A stretch of DNA of 64,000 bases from Blasia pusilla (taxonomy: Eukaryota > Marchantiophyta > Marchantiopsida > Blasiales). The notes under the pieces are model-generated. The model had not been told where the DNA came from. It made no database searches and worked only from the letters and a program-made list of their open reading frames with translations. The number at the start of each line of letters is the position of its first letter. Within the stretch, counting starts at the first letter, position 1. The position numbers were made by a program, and so were the translations under genes. The DNA lies in the NCBI GenBank assembly GCA_050084515.1, contig CM114272.1, forward strand, positions 31,806,001 to 31,870,000. Direction: 5' to 3'. Shown piece by piece: positions 9,181 through 21,410 of this stretch.

Positions 9181-10205
9181 TAACCCTAAAAATCACCTAG
9201 TAGTGGAAGTTTTGCAAGATTGATCACAACTTTTTGCTCGCAACTCCAAATTGCGCACCATTTGTTGCACAACGTGCAAAGCTTTAAGATCTATGATGGT
9301 GTTAAAAAATATTTGAATTGGACATTTGAATAAAAACTGACGTTGACTGTTGTAAAGCCCAATGTCTCTTTCTGCTACATCAAATTCGGCAGCGCTTCCG
9401 CGCTGATTTCTCCCAACCAAAATGTAAAACATATGAGAACACAAATCAACAAGCTACATGGTGCTCCTGAGAGCACCAGCATGAGGCAACCTGCCCCCAT
9501 AATCAATCCCAATATGAAATTGGGCAGCGCTTCCGTGCGCCACTCTTCCACATGAAAAATCGGCAAATGCAAAGAACAATCAAAGCAGCCCTTGCCCCGG
9601 TGAGCACTCCCATGAACCGCTGAACGGGGAACACGGTCCCCAACTTGCAAAAACAGCGAGTGGCTAGCAAGCGACCCCACTAGCGAGCTCCCCCTCTCTC
9701 ATTCTCTCTTTGTGAAATAAGATCCAATCTCTCTCAAAACATCATAGTTCTCACATGTATGCACTCTCACATGTCTCTCTCAATGTCAAACCAAACCCAC
9801 TCTCCTAATGAGAGGCTTGGGTTACACACACAAGGCAAGCAAGCCCATAGCTCCACCGCCTCATGCCAAGAGGTTCAACAAAGAGAGAATGAGCTCTCAA
9901 GCTCTCTGTCTTTGAGGTATACCCCTCTCCTCTCCCAAGCTCCCTCCATGGTAACCTATTCTCCCAAGTCACCTCCTTGGCTCTTGACTTGATGTAGGAG
10001 GTCAAGGGCCACTTACCAAAAATAGAAAGTCGATCATATACTCAAAATGGTACTTGCCTAAAATAGTAAGTTCCTGAATATGGCTCCAAATGAGCTGAAA
10101 CAAAGGGGAAACCTGCTCTCTTAGGTTTTCCCTGGGCCTCAACACGTCATCCTTTACCTCCTAGGCCTGTCCTCCACTACTCGTGCAGACGCTCTGTTAG
10201 ATCCC
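9181..10205. other. Unassigned sequence with a short internal duplication
   Basis: The segment ATTCGGCAGCGCTTCCGCGC at about 9380 is repeated imperfectly about 140 bases later (TTGGGCAGCGCTTCCGTGCGC, about 9520). A minus-strand frame runs through both copies (9680-9375), but its product is unrecognised and may be chance. No gene supported. Confidence 0.35.
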
Positions 10206-10209
10206 ACCG

Positions 10210-10985
10210 ATCTATCCTAACAATTGTGACAAGTTTAGGCCTTGCCCACGGCAGCTAAATACTCATTGCCACAACCCTAAATTCAAAGCTCTCCCCGGGT
10301 ATATTTCTCTCCAAGATTGATTTCCTTCATGTCGTATTCATCCTAATCATTTTCCGTGGCTTTTGTTTCAACTGCTAATTTCTCTTATTTTAGGTCGTGT
10401 CTTGAAAAACTCGTGTAAGGAACTGCATCATTTAGGCATCGCCAAAGAAATTTGGGCTCGTCCATGGCGGCTAAATACTCACTGCCACAACTTTGTGTCG
10501 CGGGCTCTCCTTAGGTATGTCTCTCTTATTTCACTCCCTGTCAGGTTGTATTCTTGTTCATTGTTGCCAGCGGCTTTCATTTGATGTTGAGCGGTTGAAT
10601 ATTGGTGGGCGCCAGATCTTGCACCGTTCATGTGGATTCATTAGGTCACATGGCTCAGATTTGCGACTATGCCCAAGATATAATAGAGACAGACCACTAG
10701 AGGCTACACGGGTGGCGAAATGTGCGGTGCCAAAAATCTGCAATGTTGAAACTCTGTGATGGCCAAAGAAATTAGGCTTCATTCTTACGGCGGAAAAATA
10801 CTTTCATTTGGTGTTGAGCGACTGAACATCGTTTCATTCTCACGGATATTTATATTGCTGAGTAGTTGGTTATTGCACCCTTCATGTGGATTCAATAGGT
10901 TAGATGGCTCGGATGTATGATTTTTCCCAAGACACTATAGAGACAAACCAGTAGAGGCTCCATGGGTGGCAAAAGAAACTAGGCT
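10210..10985 (+). repeat. Degenerate tandem repeats with a CGGCTAAATACTC motif
   Basis: GGCGGCTAAATACTCACTGCCACAAC-like sequence occurs at about 10247 and 10465. A longer unit of roughly 200-240 bases starting TTGATGTTGAGCGGTTGAA is present at about 10578-10765 and again at 10808-10985, sharing CCTTCATGTGGATTCA, ATGGCTCGGA and AGACAAACCAGTAGAGGCT. Each copy ends in a GGCAAAGAAACTAGGCTTC-like block. No coding function is visible. Confidence 0.6.
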
Positions 10986-11785
10986 TTGTCCTTACAGCAT
11001 CAAAATACTTGCAACCATGATTCATCAACATAGCTCCGCCCAGGTATGTCCCTCTCCTTCACCACACTCCTTCAGTTTTTTTTCATGTTCATTGTTGCCC
11101 ATGGCTATTCGTATTGCTGAGCGGCTGGATACGTCCCTCTCCTTCATTGCACTCCCTCACGTTCAAGTTGGGATGCGGTGTATTTTCCAGAATTTTGTGT
11201 AGGTCGTTTGGCTCATGCAGCAATTTTCCACCCCACGGTCGCTTGGTATCTATGAACTGGGTGCCTTTAAACATTTCACGGTTAGGTGCACATCCCAACT
11301 TGTTCCCGAAACCTCCTCTAGTAGGCTAGATGGAATGTGGACAATCCCTCAATATTCAGCTTTATATTTCCGAGAAATGAGTACCACGATTGATAAAGGA
11401 AGAAAAATGTGCAAGCCATAGCAAGTTGCTTTTATCTTGCAGTTGCGCTTGTAATGTTTACATCCCTAAATCAAACGACTTGTTTTGAAAACTTCTTGTG
11501 AGCATTTAACTCCCTTAGAAGATTCTTTGCATACAAGACCACATTAGAAACCGATCTAGAATAACCGTCGGTACTTGAGAGGTAAATTTGGTTGAGACAA
11601 TCTGGTTGGGTAGTTTTTGGTGAGCAACAACCTGGCCGAATTGCTAATCACACTCATAAGACTATGTAGTCCGCACAATCAAAGAAGTATTGGTAGGTTT
11701 TAGATGCCTTCCAACGTGGATCCAAGGAGCTATCACTTGGAGTCCGCCTAAATTCTATTTCGGAGACGAAGAAGGGCTACTAATG
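10986..11785. other. Unassigned sequence between two repeat blocks
   Basis: Short open frames of 60-80 codons occur on both strands without conserved features. I see no gene, RNA or transposon end here. Confidence 0.3.
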
Positions 11786-11789
11786 AAAG

Positions 11790-13010
11790 AGCGTTTTGAT
11801 TCACTTTTGAATCATGAAGAAGAAATGACCGCCTAACGGCCTTTTATAGGCGGCAGCAAGTGAATAACCGCCGGACTTCATTAGGAAAAAATCCCCCCCA
11901 GCCATTCACTACCTTTTCCAACAAGTTTCTCCTTTCCTTCCAACTTTGTTGTGTCAGGCAAATTCCAATAATTTCAGAATTGTGTTCATGTCTCTCTTTT
12001 CTCACAAGACTTTCAGTTGGAGATTCCTTCCTCACCCTAAACCTTCATCACCCTTGGAGGCAAAGACCAGCTATCCTTCATGCTCATTTTCATTCACTTC
12101 TAAATCATGAAGCCTAAATGATTGCTGGGCTTGTATAACTATCACATGGAGTTGCGATTCACAAATGAATCATACCGAAAAAATGACAATTATTCATAAG
12201 CGGCAGCCTATGAATAACCATCGGGCGGTCATTATTGCTCATTCCTGAACTCAAAAGGTTCATGAGGAGAAAAACCCCGCCAACCATTCACTACCTTTTC
12301 CAGCAAGTTTCTCCTTTCCTTGCAACTTTTCTGTGTCAGGCAAGTTACAATAATTTCAGAATTGTGTTCACGCACAAGCTTTTCTCACAAGACTTTCAGT
12401 AGGAGATGCCTTCCTCACCCTAAGCCCTTCATCAATCTCGGAGACAAAGAGGAGCCATCATAGCTCGTTCTGATTCACTACTTAATCGTGAAGCCTAAGC
12501 CGGTGATTATTCACAGGCTGCTAATCAAAGAGCGTTGTGATTAACTTGTGAATCATTAAAAAAAAACTACTGCCGAGCGGTCATTCACAGACGGTAGTCT
12601 GTGAATAATCATTGGGCCTTTATTACTTTCACAAGGAGTTTTAATTCACTTTTGAATCATGAAGAAAAAATAACCGCCGTGGGGTCTTTTTTTCACAGGG
12701 AGTTTTGATTCACTTCTGAATCATGAAGGGAAATTGAGCGCCCAACGGTTATTCATAGGCGGAAACCTGTGAATAACCGCTGAGCGGTCATTTTTTATCA
12801 TTCCTTGATTGAAAAGGTTCATGTGCAAAAAGAATCTTGCCAGCCATTCACTTCTTTTTCCAGCAATTTATTCCTTTCCTTCTTGCTCTGCTGTATCAGA
12901 CAAGTTACAATAATTTTCAGATTTTTTTTCATGTGACTCTTTTCTCGCAAGACTTCCTTCCTAAACCCTTCATCATCTTATGCCAAATAATAAGCAACAG
13001 TCTCCAAGGA
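11790..13010. repeat. Three degenerate copies of a ~300-400 bp tandem repeat with hairpins
   Basis: Copies occupy roughly 11790-12120, 12150-12490 and 12700-13005. Each contains a GATTCACTTYTGAATCATGAAG palindrome, a CGGTTATTCATAGGCGG ... CCTGTGAATAACCG inverted repeat, a CCAGCCATTCACTACCTTTTCC block, TGTCAGGCAAGTTACAATAATTTC and CTTTTCTCACAAGACTTTC. Extra palindromes sit between copies, including a perfect 10-bp-arm hairpin at 12583-12606. The repeat is AT-rich and non-coding; family unknown. Confidence 0.75.
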
Positions 13011-16000
13011 TTCATCTGAACGAGAAGGGGGAATCTTGGCGACTATTGCTCCGTCTCTTGCTGAGTGTCTGTCCACCAATCACTAAGCCATTTTTCTTAA
13101 GTAAGAAAGCATGCGTTTATTCACAGGCTCTAGCCTAAGACTAACCGCTGGCTTAGTTAAATTCCTGATGCCAACTTTCTTGCTTAGTACTGATTGTGAC
13201 GATAAAGATCTCGTTTTAACATCTGCTGCCCTCTAAGGATGGATTTCAACAATTGCAATTACCATTCACGATTCAATTATTGCCTTATTATTATACGCCT
13301 TCATTTCCAGGGGGAGCCTAGGGACTCTATCTCTACCCGGGGCACAGATTTCTACTCAGGGATTTACTTTCACATACTCCAGCATAAGTTCATTTTTATT
13401 ATTAGTCTCAATCTCAACCAAGCCGGAGGTTATTCACAGAGGCCAGAGATTTATGTAGCAAGGATATGTCAAGGACATAATATAAATTTAAGTCTCTTTG
13501 CTGAAAACTCTTTTTTCAGGTTTCTTTTCATGTAAATCAAAGCAAGGGAGTTATGGAAGAAGTGTTCCCGCTAGAAGATGTAGTTTATAAGACGGACTTT
13601 GCTTGGTTGGATGAGAATGTGGATGTGGAGACGGCTAGATAGATTGATATCAAGGGTATGTGAGAAGTGGACTTGATAGAATGTGATAAGGATATGGTTA
13701 CACATTTCTTGGCCACAGTTAATCCCAACACTTCTGTGGGCATGCTCTGACGAATATATGGGCATACCATATCAAAGTATAGTTTATGTGTGTCTACGGA
13801 ACTCATAGCAAACGCGTTCCAATTCAAGAACCTTCGCTTCTTTCTATCCATGGAGCATTAACACACGGACCACAAGAAGCCAAGAATATATTCAAAGTAT
13901 CTCACAAAGTTTGACAAGAATTAATAGCCATGGCTACAAACTTGGCTATGTATTGCCAGAGAACTTTCGGTCGTTGCTAATTCAGGTGAATCGTTGCTTT
14001 CTTGCGAAAGCAAACCCGGAGTGTATACATGTTTTCTTGCGAAAGCATGTTTTCCAAGACATGCCGCGCATGGGAAGGGATTCATGTGGATTGGGCGATT
14101 TATGTATATAGGAAACTCTCCGACCACAGGCGAAAAGAGAAAAAGTCAGGGAAACAGGAGTTAGAGTGATGTTAAGCATTCTCTTCAAGCATGGTGACAA
14201 TCCATCTTCACATGAGATTACAGTTGCAGAAGCCCGCCTAGTTTATGATCCAAAGATGAAAGAGAAGGCTGAAGTGGTACACCAATTGTAGAACTGAGAG
14301 AAGTATCTCAAAGTCGGAAGGTCTCTTAGACACAACCTTCTAAGAAGAAGCTTCCTCGGAAGAGGAAAAATGCCGGACATAGTGCAAAGGTACTTGAAAG
14401 GATGATTTCATTGATCCGAAGAAAGTAAGGCAGAAAAAGGCAACCATGGATGAAGGCAAGAAGGAGCTTCCCCAGTTTACAAAGAACATTTCCAAGTCTC
14501 GGCCTACATCTAGGGGATCAAGGAGCCATAAGGTGAAGCTAATTTTTTGAAGTTATGTTTCTACTTACAACTTCTGAGGCTAATGCTTTGGTCAGCGGCT
14601 AATTTTTTGTAAGGCTCCTTATGGGTTTTCTCGGCGGATAATGGTTTGCACGGCGGCTGTTGGTAGGGTCGCCAACTTGTCCTAACTTTGGCTTTGTATT
14701 GTGCTTAGCAAGAGACGATTACAGTTCTAACAACAGTGTAGCAAGAGGACGCTTCAATAACATTACCCACGGATCCTGCAAATTCAACTCAAAATGTAAG
14801 ATTGAACCCTTACCCCATTGCTTCTAAATGTTTGTCAATTAACACTCCCTATTGGAAGATATGGAAGTTTGTGTTCACAGTATGTTCACGGGAATGTGGT
14901 TGCAAGTTCAGCAAGATTCACCCGAGCTATTTCAAGACAAGAAGATATCCGATTGAATAGAATCAATACATCAATAGGTAATACTCAATTGTAAACCAAT
15001 TTCCACTACATTTTTTGGTTGGTATAAACTTTGGGAATGTGTAAACTGAATCTGATCATGGTTGTTTGATTCATAATTCCACTACTACTGTGTTTGCTCG
15101 ACCTAGGCGTGCAAAGTTGAAGATTTCACGTTTAGGTTTTGGTCAATTTGAGCCTGCCCGCAAGATATCCACCATAGTAGAGTAGGACCTTAGTGGCATA
15201 CCTGAGAATGTCTCTGATGAGAGCACACTTGCTGGCTAGCATAAGCACAATGGCTCATCCAATGGCAATCATATAGGCGAATGAGCCAAATGGAGCAGGT
15301 GTTCATAATGGATATGTGTTTGCAAACTGATAGTATCCCTGAGATGTATATGGTGAGCCGCTTATGCCAAAAAGAATTCGTTTACCATGTCGAGTGTTGT
15401 GTGCAAATTGAGGACTCTACATGGTGGTTGAACCACATGTGGTCCAAAGCACAAGCAATGTTCCTAACCCGGGCTGGTGGGCAAGAGAAACCATCAAGTG
15501 AAGATGTTGTAGTCCCTAATGCTGAGGGAGGAAATTTGGAAGGAGGGGAAGATGCGCATCAATTAGTTGATCAATCAAGAAAGGTTAAATGCTTCACAAG
15601 GAGCTCCATTCTTATGTGACTAGGTTTGACAAACTACGTTGTTTGTATTATGCTCTTTGATTGTGGGAGGGATGAAAGTTCATTAGTTGGATGGATCTAT
15701 TAGCTCTAATTTGGCCTCGGCCGGCGGATAGTCTTCACAACCAACTGCTACTCATCCAGCGGCTATTTCTCAACGTGGGATGGAAGGGCTACTAATCACA
15801 ACGGATGCAACTCAATCGACGGCTAATTTTTAGCCTGGGTCGAAAAATAAAATTCGCAAACCATGAAGAGATTTCCAGACGGCATATATAATTCTATAAT
15901 ACATGCTTTCTCTATCTTTCAATACTAGACATCTTGTGGAGTACTCACAGTCGGCAGCTACTATTCGCTGCTGTAGTTTATCTACTTCTTTTAATTAAGA

Positions 16001-16020
16001 TCTGTGTTTCTTCTTTCTTT
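13011..16020. other. Unassigned, gene-poor sequence with scattered GGCGGCTAA-like motifs
   Basis: Related short phrases (AGCGGCTAATTTTTTG at about 14595, CGGCGGATAATGG at 14632, ACGGCTAATTTTTAGCCTG at 15821) tie this stretch to the repeats on either side. The longest frame, 15281-15619 (+, 112 codons), encodes an unrecognised protein with an acidic, Gly-rich end (VVVPNAEGGNLEGGED); it may be an exon of a decayed gene. No known domain seen. Confidence 0.3.
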
Positions 16021-16023
16021 GTA

Positions 16024-16500
16024 GGGAGTTGCAACACAAGGAGTCAATGAAGAACTACAAGAGGATGGAGCTTTGCCACCAGGAGGGTTTGTGATAGATG
16101 AGAGGATTATCCAATTATGGATGAACCATTTGGGAATGCCGGTAGAGGATGTCGTGCATTTGGAGTGTTAGGAGGATAAAATCCATTGCACTGAGCGCAC
16201 TTTAGCGAGGAGAGACAAATACGTGGAAATTTTGGAAGTTGGGCATGCAAATCAGGTTTTGGAAAAAGCATAACTCCTTTAGAATTAGGGTTGTTGGGTT
16301 ATGACTCCACAACAGCATGGTAAGAGGCATTGCGTAAAGTCTCATCCTTGCAAGAATTGGCAGTAGGGAATTCCAAGTTCATTCAAGATCTCTTAGGTAG
16401 GCTAGGTGTGCCCTCGGAAGGCTTTAATGAAGCATCTAGTTTGGTAAAAGAAATGGTGGCTATTGTTGGCTTGCAACAATTGGAATGTACAGGTTCAAAG
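16024..16500 (+). pseudogene. Fragment of an unknown repetitive protein gene, copy 1
   Basis: A plausible acceptor (TTCTTTGTAG at 16023) precedes a reading that includes FVIDERIIQLWMNHLG, then CTERTLARRDKYVEILE, and, after stops, LQELAVGNSKFIQDLLGRLG and VPSEGFNEASSLV (16345-16450). A weaker relative occurs at about 60840-61220 with VVDERIFEHLHGV and SAFEIQLLKMLGVSSKE in the same order. This suggests one gene or element family. The fold looks helical, possibly coiled coil. Stops at about 16170 and 16270 show it is broken. Product not recognised. Confidence 0.35.
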
Positions 16501-16749
16501 ATATTAAAAAATGTTGTGGTATGTTATATTTGGAGTATTTTATATACATCTCAGGCCACTTTGGACCTCACTTGGGTTTTACCAATGTATTCTTGGATAT
16601 TCGGATGTGCTATTCCTCCTTTGGATGATAGTCCATTTCCTATTCCTTTGCTATGCTTCTTGGCATTTATAGAGTTGCTCCTTGGCTCTTCCTTATGTCG
16701 GCTATTTTATTTGGCTACATTTCTGCGATTGCAGGAAGAGATTTAGAGG

Positions 16750-17115
16750 CTCAGAACACGGTTGCTAAACGCTGCCTAGAAGGTCATAAGATGGGCCGGC
16801 GGCTAAACCTACGATCGCTAGAAGGTCACAAGCTGGGCCAAATGCTAAGTAGAGGGGGAGAGCTTATGAAAGGGATGTGGCTGCTAAATACAAGAACATA
16901 ACATCTCACTCCTTGGCGGCTACTAACTACAGGGAAGTGGTTTCCAATTATAAGGTTTAAGGGGTTGCTCTTTGGCTATAAACACAAGCCTCGTGCTAAA
17001 CGCTGGCTAGAAGGTCACAAGATGGGCCAGCGGCTAAGTAGAGGGTGAGAGCTTATGAAAGGGACGAGGTTGCTAAAACCAGGCACAGAACACCTCACCC
17101 CTTGGCGGCTGATTG
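16750..17115 (+). repeat. Tandem duplication of a CTAGAAGGTCACAAGATGGGCC unit
   Basis: GCTAAACGCTGCCTAGAAGG and TCATAAGATGGGCCGGCGGC, then CTAAGTAGAGGGGGAGAGC and TTATGAAAGGGA, recur in the same order at about 16763-16905 and 17001-17110, with a third short copy of the first part at 16815-16845. Copies end with a CATCTCACTCCTTGGCGGCT-like block. Non-coding as far as can be read. Confidence 0.65.
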
Positions 17116-17299
17116 TTCTGGCTTCTCGATGGCTACACACACGGTGCCTACTACAAAGAGGATTACAAGCTTACACCACTCAGTTGTACGCAAAAAATAC
17201 CAATTCTTTATAGTGCAATTCATGTTGTGGTAGAGAATAGCCGCAGATGTATACACATTACATGTCGACATTTCAATTCCATGAAAATTCTTTGCAACT

Positions 17300-18650
17300 T
17301 TGAGTTTTCTTGAACCAGCATCATCCGAATTACTCCATAATATTGAAAGAGCTTACATTGAATCTTCTCCTTTCAGAGCAGACTTCAGTATTGCTATTAG
17401 GGCATTATTTTCCTTCTCGGAGGCACCAACGTACATACTCAAGTTCTCCATTTCAATAGATACCTTTGTCACTATTCCTCCTACATCAGCCAGCCTTTTC
17501 TCCAAATCTTCTGCTTCATTGAGAGCATCAGCAAGAGCTACATGAATGTCAATTTGCTCCACTAGATGTTTGCAATTCTTGGTCTCCAAGGATCCACTAA
17601 TATGTAAACGACTTGTCACATCCTCACGAGACACTACTACACTAGTATTACAATAGGTCCTAAAATCTACATGTTAGAATGAATCCCCGATATTAAGTAC
17701 TAGTGGAAGGGAGGTGGATGGTAACAGTAACTATCTCCTAGCTCCATGAACAACTATTTCCGAACCTTGGAGTTTGTGCTCTAGAAGCAACATCCACACA
17801 CTAGCACATTGTCTCTTGAAATGTTACACCTGGTCGTCTATACTTATACATTCTAATTCTGCAGCGCTCACGCCCATGAGCGCATCACCACCTTGCCAAA
17901 CAATGTATTTCTGGATATCTAGCTGATTGAGAGACATAACATCCATGTCATCCAACTCAACACATCGTACAAAAACTTCCACCTCCAAATAAATCCGTAT
18001 TCACCGCAAATGTGGTCACTGGAACCTCTACTATCTCTTCGAGGTTTTATAGTTTTGATACATGTACCACGACGGCTATTACCAGAACATGCGCAAGTTG
18101 GATATGTGTAACGCAAAGATTCATTTGTAAGAACTTGCACTACCCTCACGGTCACCCACGTCGGGGGGATTTTGAATTTGGTTTTCCTTTCCCTATCTAA
18201 ATCACCCAATGTTGAAACATGCCTCGTGTGTTGTTGGTGCAGCATTGGCAACATTGCAGCTTTGAATCCTCTAGAGCTCCTAAATGCCCTCACGTAACCA
18301 CGAGTGCGCCGATTCCTCAGTTCCCGTTGAAAATCTACGAAGCTCCTTGATTAAAGCCGGAGCGGAGAGGATGCGAATTTTTGAATACCAACTTAGTCCT
18401 TTCTCCCTCTCTCCAAACAGGTTTTCCGCCAAGCTGCCTATTGCATCACCAACTGTGGTTATTAGCTGTGGGAAACTGTGGCATAAACCCCACTAGAACA
18501 ATTATCATACGAACCAATTACCCTAATGCTGTCCATGGGATATTGCAGGTCAAGGGGCCACTTGAGCAATCAAGTAGGAGAGGGGTAGGCTTAGGCAATA
18601 AGAGTGGTAGAAGGGGCCACTTAAGCAAATCTCTGAAAATATTGTGAAAA
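17300..18650 (-). pseudogene. Broken unknown protein-coding fragments, minus strand
   Basis: Minus-strand frames read ENLFGEREKGLSWYSKIRIL at about 18440-18380, ending in a SAPALIKELRR-like helix; MLHQQHTRHVSTLGDLDRER (about 18250-18190); and a 93-codon frame at 17634-17353 with heptad-like HVALADALNEAEDLEKRLAD, probably coiled coil. The pieces are in different frames and none contains a domain I can name. They could be remnants of one gag-like or host gene. Confidence that this was once coding is modest. Confidence 0.3.
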
Positions 18651-20685
18651 AACATTGAATTAATGCTTCCTCATTTTCAACTCTTGAACTGAAAGTATAA
18701 ATTTGTGCAACTTTTAATTAAGATAAATCATAATTACCAACCTAACCTAAAGCAAGTTTTAAGACTCTATATCTAAATAATTATCTGAAATCTAATGTGC
18801 GGTATTAAGGAGGTTAGGAACATCTTTTACCATGCCCATATACATAATATGGGTAGTCCTTAGCATCCATACCTTGTGGATGATGGACACGTAGAAGTTC
18901 TAGAAAAAACGCTTTGTCCCATTTCCATGGACATTCCTAATTTTACTTAGAAAAGTCTCAAAATTTTCTCTTCTTTTCCTAAATTTGATTTTAGATCCTG
19001 CAAAGAAGTAACCTTCATTGTCAAAATAGAATATGTCCAATTTCATATATTTTGTCTTTTAGCATTAGTTAATTTCTTTGCTCAATATCCCTTGTCTTCC
19101 ATCCCATCTAATATGCCCTTGTGCAAGAATATGGGGTGATGGAGGTAGGAGAGGAGATAAGTTTTTTGCATAGACAAGTTTGGAGGTAGGTAGGAGTATG
19201 CATCTTGAGATTCATGAGAATGCAATTACAAGAGGCTTTCCCATGAAGAATTTTTTTCATAAATCATACATAAGTCAATCGATGTAGACTCGTATGTATG
19301 AAAGTTGCACATAGACATTAGGTGATGGAGGTACCCTTCATTTTATGGCGAGGAGAAGTGCTTTTCAAGAGGGAATACTTCCCTCTTTCCATAGAATTAA
19401 AGAGTGCCTTCCCGTAAGGCTGGAGAGGCTTTGGCCCTATCTATCCTACACTCATAACAATTTTTTTTCAAATGAGAGTATGACATAAAACTAAGAGGTT
19501 TCCTTTTTCCCTATGCAAGATTGCATAGAAATGGACATCTAAAATCAGGCCCTCGCCTAGCACTATGTGGTGCCCAAGTCACCCAAGCCAGCTCTAGATG
19601 CGGAAAGGGATGTGGGTTGATATGAAGGGTGCAACCGAGGAAATCATGGGCGTGCAGATGCACTGCGGGCCTAGTGCGGCGCTCCGGGCCCCTACGGGCA
19701 GAGCACAGGCTCCCATGCAGACCCTTACGCGAGCCATGCAGGCTCGATGTTGGCTGGTGTGAGGGGTCAAGGGCTATGTACCGGGCAAGAGAGTAGGGTG
19801 CGGGCTTAGGCATAGACAAGTCGCGCTTACGCGTGGGCAATACGGATCGGGTGTGGGCCTAGTTTTGATGATGGGTGTGGGTGGAGGCTAAGGCATGGTC
19901 CAAGTCTCAAGATATGTAGGTTGGTTACGTGCCATGGAGGCTTGCTGATCAAGATCAAATAATTGGACAACATGAAAGATAAAGAGATCCTATTTGCTAG
20001 AAGGTCTCATCGCTTGAGTCCAAAAACCAGCTTTTGATCAAAACTCTATTTTTATTGACAAGATGTAAAATGAATATACCCTCTTTTGTTAGAAGGTTTG
20101 ATTGTACTGGTCTAGAAACCACTTAGATATTTTGGTCAAATTCCATTTTCCTTCAAAGTCTGGAAGAAGCTTAGATACATTTCAATATTTGAGTATCCCA
20201 ATTTCATATCAACATCAAATAGTAGGACAAAATCAACATTGGATAAACCCTCTTTTCTTAGAAGGATAAATCGCACAGGTCCAAAATCCAAATACTTTTT
20301 TGGGCTTTTAGTCACAACTAGGGGATGTCACCAAAGGAAAAGTTGACAACAACGTACATCAAACTTAAGGGTATTCTTAATTGCCAATGGAATTTTTTTG
20401 GAATTCCGTCGAACTTACACAAGGAAGGGGGAAATTAAAAATATGACATCGATGTAAGTAAAGCCCTCCAAAATGGGGAAAAAAGTTCAGACTTTGGTTA
20501 AAAGTTGCAAGGGATGAAGAAATTTCCAAAAAAAAAGTTGATAATAAAGTCCAAAGTTGCAAGGGGCTATGCAATTCCAAAGAAAATACCAATAATTGAA
20601 TCTAAAAGATATTGATATTAGTATATTGTGGGCTTGTTTTCAGTGATCCTCTCCTCCACATGATTTCAAGGAAATGTTGCTATAT
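18651..20685. other. Unassigned sequence; GC-rich patch at 19530-19860
   Basis: Mostly AT-rich spacer. The patch at 19530-19860 is rich in GGGC/GCCC and gives a fortuitous 109-codon minus frame. Similar phrases built on a CCTCTTTTGTTAGAAGG core recur at about 19990, 20080 and 20255, and again near 21635, suggesting old dispersed repeats. No gene seen. Confidence 0.3.
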
Positions 20686-20689
20686 TTAG

Positions 20690-21410
20690 GATCATTTTTG
20701 GGGATTCACTTGGATTATTTTACATTTCTCCTTCATCTGTGGCCAAAATTTGTTTCCACCATTGGATTGGAGTGGAACTTGGGGGGCTGGGTCTTGATAG
20801 CGTAATCTTGGAGGGTTTAGATTTTCTAAGATTGACTCCAATGTGTAATTACAAATCAAAGATCATGTTTTTGGTCTTCTATTTTTTACTCAATCTCTAG
20901 GTGAGCATGTGAAGAATCTCTTTTTTTCCTTGCATTGCAAAAACATGGGAATGTCATTTCACAAAGTTTGATGATTTTTGAACTTTTGACTAAAAATAAG
21001 GGCCAAGAAAGGAAGGAAATAGTCGAAGAAGAGGGCTTGAAATGGGGATTCACTCAGTTTCTTTTTACTATTCTCCTTCATTAAGGACCAAGATTTGTTT
21101 ATACCATTGGATTGGAATGAAACTTGGTAGGCTTGGTCTTGGTAATGTAATCTCACACTTGGATGGCTTGGATTTGCTAATTTTTACTCCAATGCTAATC
21201 CAAGATCATATTTGTGGTCTTCCATTTTTAATTCAATGTTTGGATAAGCACTTGGAGAATGCCCACCCATAAAAATCTATAATTTTTGGAATAGATGTTA
21301 AATACTTATGCTTCACAGAGTTTTTTGGATTATTAACAAATTGTAATTAAGAAAGGGAGGATCAAATAGGGGAAAAAGTAGCCAAAAATTTATTGAAGGC
21401 TGTTTTTTTA
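20690..21410 (+). repeat. Tandem duplication of a ~350 bp AT-rich unit
   Basis: The block GGGGATTCACTTGGATTATTT followed by CTCCTTCATCTGTGGCCAA, CCATTGGATTGGAGTGGAAC and GATCATGTTTTTGGTCTTC at 20700-20885 returns as GGGGATTCACTCAGTTTC, CTCCTTCATTAAGGACCAA, CCATTGGATTGGAATGAAAC and GATCATATTTGTGGTCTTCC at 21047-21225. The copies are clearly related but diverged. Function unknown. Confidence 0.7.

Noticed and set aside
20690-21410. Relation of the 350-bp duplication to the 180-bp satellite through the GAAACTTGGTAG phrase
   Set aside because: Only about a dozen bases are shared; not enough to claim homology.
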